The translations under genes and the position numbers were made by a program. From contig JASHYF010000393.1 in NCBI GenBank assembly GCA_030043235.1, positions 1 through 5,583 of the forward strand: DNA of 5,583 nucleotides. Reading direction: 5' to 3'. Under the pieces are notes generated by a model that was not told the origin of the DNA, ran no database searches, and saw only the letters and a list, made by a program, of their open reading frames with translations. This DNA comes from Solirubrobacteraceae bacterium (GTDB lineage Bacteria > Actinomycetota > Thermoleophilia > Solirubrobacterales > Solirubrobacteraceae). Shown in pieces: positions 4,345-5,583 of this stretch; the first letter of the stretch is position 1, and every line of letters starts with the position of its first letter.

Positions 4345-5583
4345 TCAGCCGAGCAGGCGCACCGCCAGGTCCGTGTAGAGCTCGGTGGCGAACGCGAGAT
4401 CGCGCACGTCGATGCGCTCGTCCGCGCCGTGGATCAGCGGCGTGCTCGCGAGCATCGATTGATGCCGTTGGGGGAAGAAGCCGTAGGCGACGCACTCGGG
4501 GAACGCGAGGCGGAAGTGGCGGGAATCGGTGAAGCCGGGGAGCACCACCGGCACGACGCGCGCGCCGGGGTCGCGCTCGGCGATCCACTGCCGCAGCGCG
4601 TCCATCAGCGGCGAGTGCAGCGGCGAGCGGTTGCCGACGACGCGCTCCGTGAACTCGATCTGCCAGGGCCACGGCGGCGGCGAGCCGAGGACCTCCGCCA
4701 GGCCTTCGCGCACCTCCTGCTCGCCCAGGCCGGGGGGCACGCGGCAATCGACCTTCAGCTCGGCGCGGCTCGGTATCACGTTGATCTTCTCCGAGGCGGA
4801 GATCCGCGTGGGCGTGAACGTCACGCCGAGCATCGGCTCGAACATCGTCGCCAGGCGCGGGTCGGCGGCCCGCAGGCGCGCGATCGAGCCGCGTGGATCG
4901 CCGGGGTCCTCGCCGATCTCGCGCAGGAAGGCGAGCGGCTCGGGCGTCGGGCGATAGGAGGGCTGGCGCGCGGCAAAGCGCTCCAGCACGGGGCCCATCT
5001 TCAGCAGCGCGTTCTCGCCCATGCCCGGCATCGACGCGTGGCCGGCGACGCCGCCGGTGGTGAGGGCGAAGCGGAACACGCCCTTCTCCGCGCAGCACAC
5101 GCCGTAGCAGCGCCGGGCGGGCGCGTCGTCATCGAAGGTGGGGCCTCCATACTCGAACACCGCGCCGCCGCCCTCGTTGACGAGCAGGTCGCAGCGCACC
5201 TTATCGGGGTGGTTCTTGGTGATCCATTCCGCCCCCAGCTCGCCGCCGGTCTCCTCGTCGACGACCGTCACGACCAGCAGCTCGCCGCGCGCGGGGCGCC
5301 AGCCCGAGCGAGCGAGCGCGGCGGCGGCGGCGGCCTCGGCGGCGACCTGCGACTTCATGTCGAGCGCGCCCCTGCCCCACAGGAAGCCGTCCGCGATATC
5401 CCCGGACCACGGGTCGTGCGTCCACTCCGCGGGATTGGCGAGCACGGTGTCCACGTGGCCGAGGTAGCACAGCGTGGGACCGGCCTGCCGCGCTCGCAGC
5501 CGCGCCACGAGGTTGGGTCGCCCAGGCTCGGCGCCGAGCAGCTCGCACTCGAAGCCCGCCTGACTCAGGTGCTCCGCGAGGTA
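4345..5583 (-). CDS. M20-family metallopeptidase/deacylase (ArgE/DapE/ACY1/CPG2 type), 5' end missing
   Basis: The frame is open to the right edge, so the first codons lie outside; 412 residues are visible. This family uses two zinc ions to hydrolyse amide bonds in N-acyl amino acids, succinyl-diaminopimelate or dipeptides, usually in the cytosol. All expected ligand motifs are present: LGHVDTV (His43, Asp45), GRGALDMK (Asp75, bridging), VVDEETGGE (catalytic Glu110, ligand Glu111), VNEGGG (Glu137) and HGADERI (His385). GHASMPGMGENA (181-192) marks the dimerisation domain inserted around residues 160-290. A GTG at 5508 could be mistaken for the start, but the 25 codons before it (YLAEHLSQAGFECELLGAEP and on) read as normal family sequence. 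Substrate specificity cannot be assigned; ArgE, DapE and aminoacylase are all possible. The gap to the protease start is 162 bp with its own promoter, so it is probably a separate unit. Confidence 0.92.
   Translation of the reverse strand, partial: YLAEHLSQAGFECELLGAEPGRPNLVARLRARQAGPTLCYLGHVDTVLANPAEWTHDPWSGDIADGFLWGRGALDMKSQVAAEAAAAAALARSGWRPARGELLVVTVVDEETGGELGAEWITKNHPDKVRCDLLVNEGGGAVFEYGGPTFDDDAPARRCYGVCCAEKGVFRFALTTGGVAGHASMPGMGENALLKMGPVLERFAARQPSYRPTPEPLAFLREIGEDPGDPRGSIARLRAADPRLATMFEPMLGVTFTPTRISASEKINVIPSRAELKVDCRVPPGLGEQEVREGLAEVLGSPPPWPWQIEFTERVVGNRSPLHSPLMDALRQWIAERDPGARVVPVVLPGFTDSRHFRLAFPECVAYGFFPQRHQSMLASTPLIHGADERIDVRDLAFATELYTDLAVRLLG

Noticed and set aside
3962..4378. Plus-strand open frame across the protease upstream region (138 codons)
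   Set aside because: Its Ala/Arg-rich sequence is the complement of the protease repeats, and it runs across the minus-strand promoter into the end of the M20 gene.
4229..5098. Minus-strand open frame of 289 codons overlapping the M20 gene
   Set aside because: It is an off-frame reading of the M20 gene, which carries every catalytic ligand; the alternative product is almost entirely Arg, Ala, Pro and Gly.

Overview
The window is very GC-rich, with third codon positions almost always G or C in most genes, and the genes are tightly packed. There are no insertion sequences, tRNAs, rRNAs or CRISPR arrays. GTG starts, a methylmalonyl-CoA epimerase directly behind an FtsH-type protease, and the general style of the proteins suggest a high-GC actinobacterium, possibly the Thermoleophilia/Solirubrobacterales. 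That placement is inferred from protein style, not from a marker gene.

Layout from left to right. (1) 2-520, minus: the N-terminal part of the universal P-loop NTPase YchF, cut by the left edge. (2) 586-1082, plus: two small overlapping genes, a DUF4258-like protein followed by a DUF2283-like protein. They are the only plus-strand genes and have clearly more relaxed codon use than the epimerase gene counted for comparison. They look like an inserted two-gene module of possible toxin-antitoxin type. (3) 1036-1584, minus: a PAP2-type membrane phosphatase with all three catalytic motifs, whose 3' end overlaps the DUF2283 gene tail to tail. (4) 1585-1704: a short non-coding stretch with imperfect repeats and small dyads. 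(5) 1705-4182, minus: a compact operon of three genes, an FtsH-like AAA+ zinc protease, methylmalonyl-CoA epimerase (10 nt gap) and a 72-residue protein of unknown function (1 nt overlap). A good sigma-70-like promoter lies at 4228-4256, just upstream of the protease. (6) 4345-5583, minus: an M20-family metallopeptidase/deacylase with all metal ligands, cut at its 5' end by the right edge.

Most of the window is housekeeping or metabolic: translation-associated YchF, membrane protein quality control, propionate/methylmalonyl-CoA metabolism, lipid phosphate hydrolysis and amide hydrolysis. The unusual parts are the divergent FtsH-like protein (one membrane segment, a repeat-bearing low-complexity N-terminus, an altered pore loop), its tight coupling to the epimerase and a small unknown protein, and the compositionally distinct DUF4258/DUF2283 pair. 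I see no clear evidence of a wholly new system.
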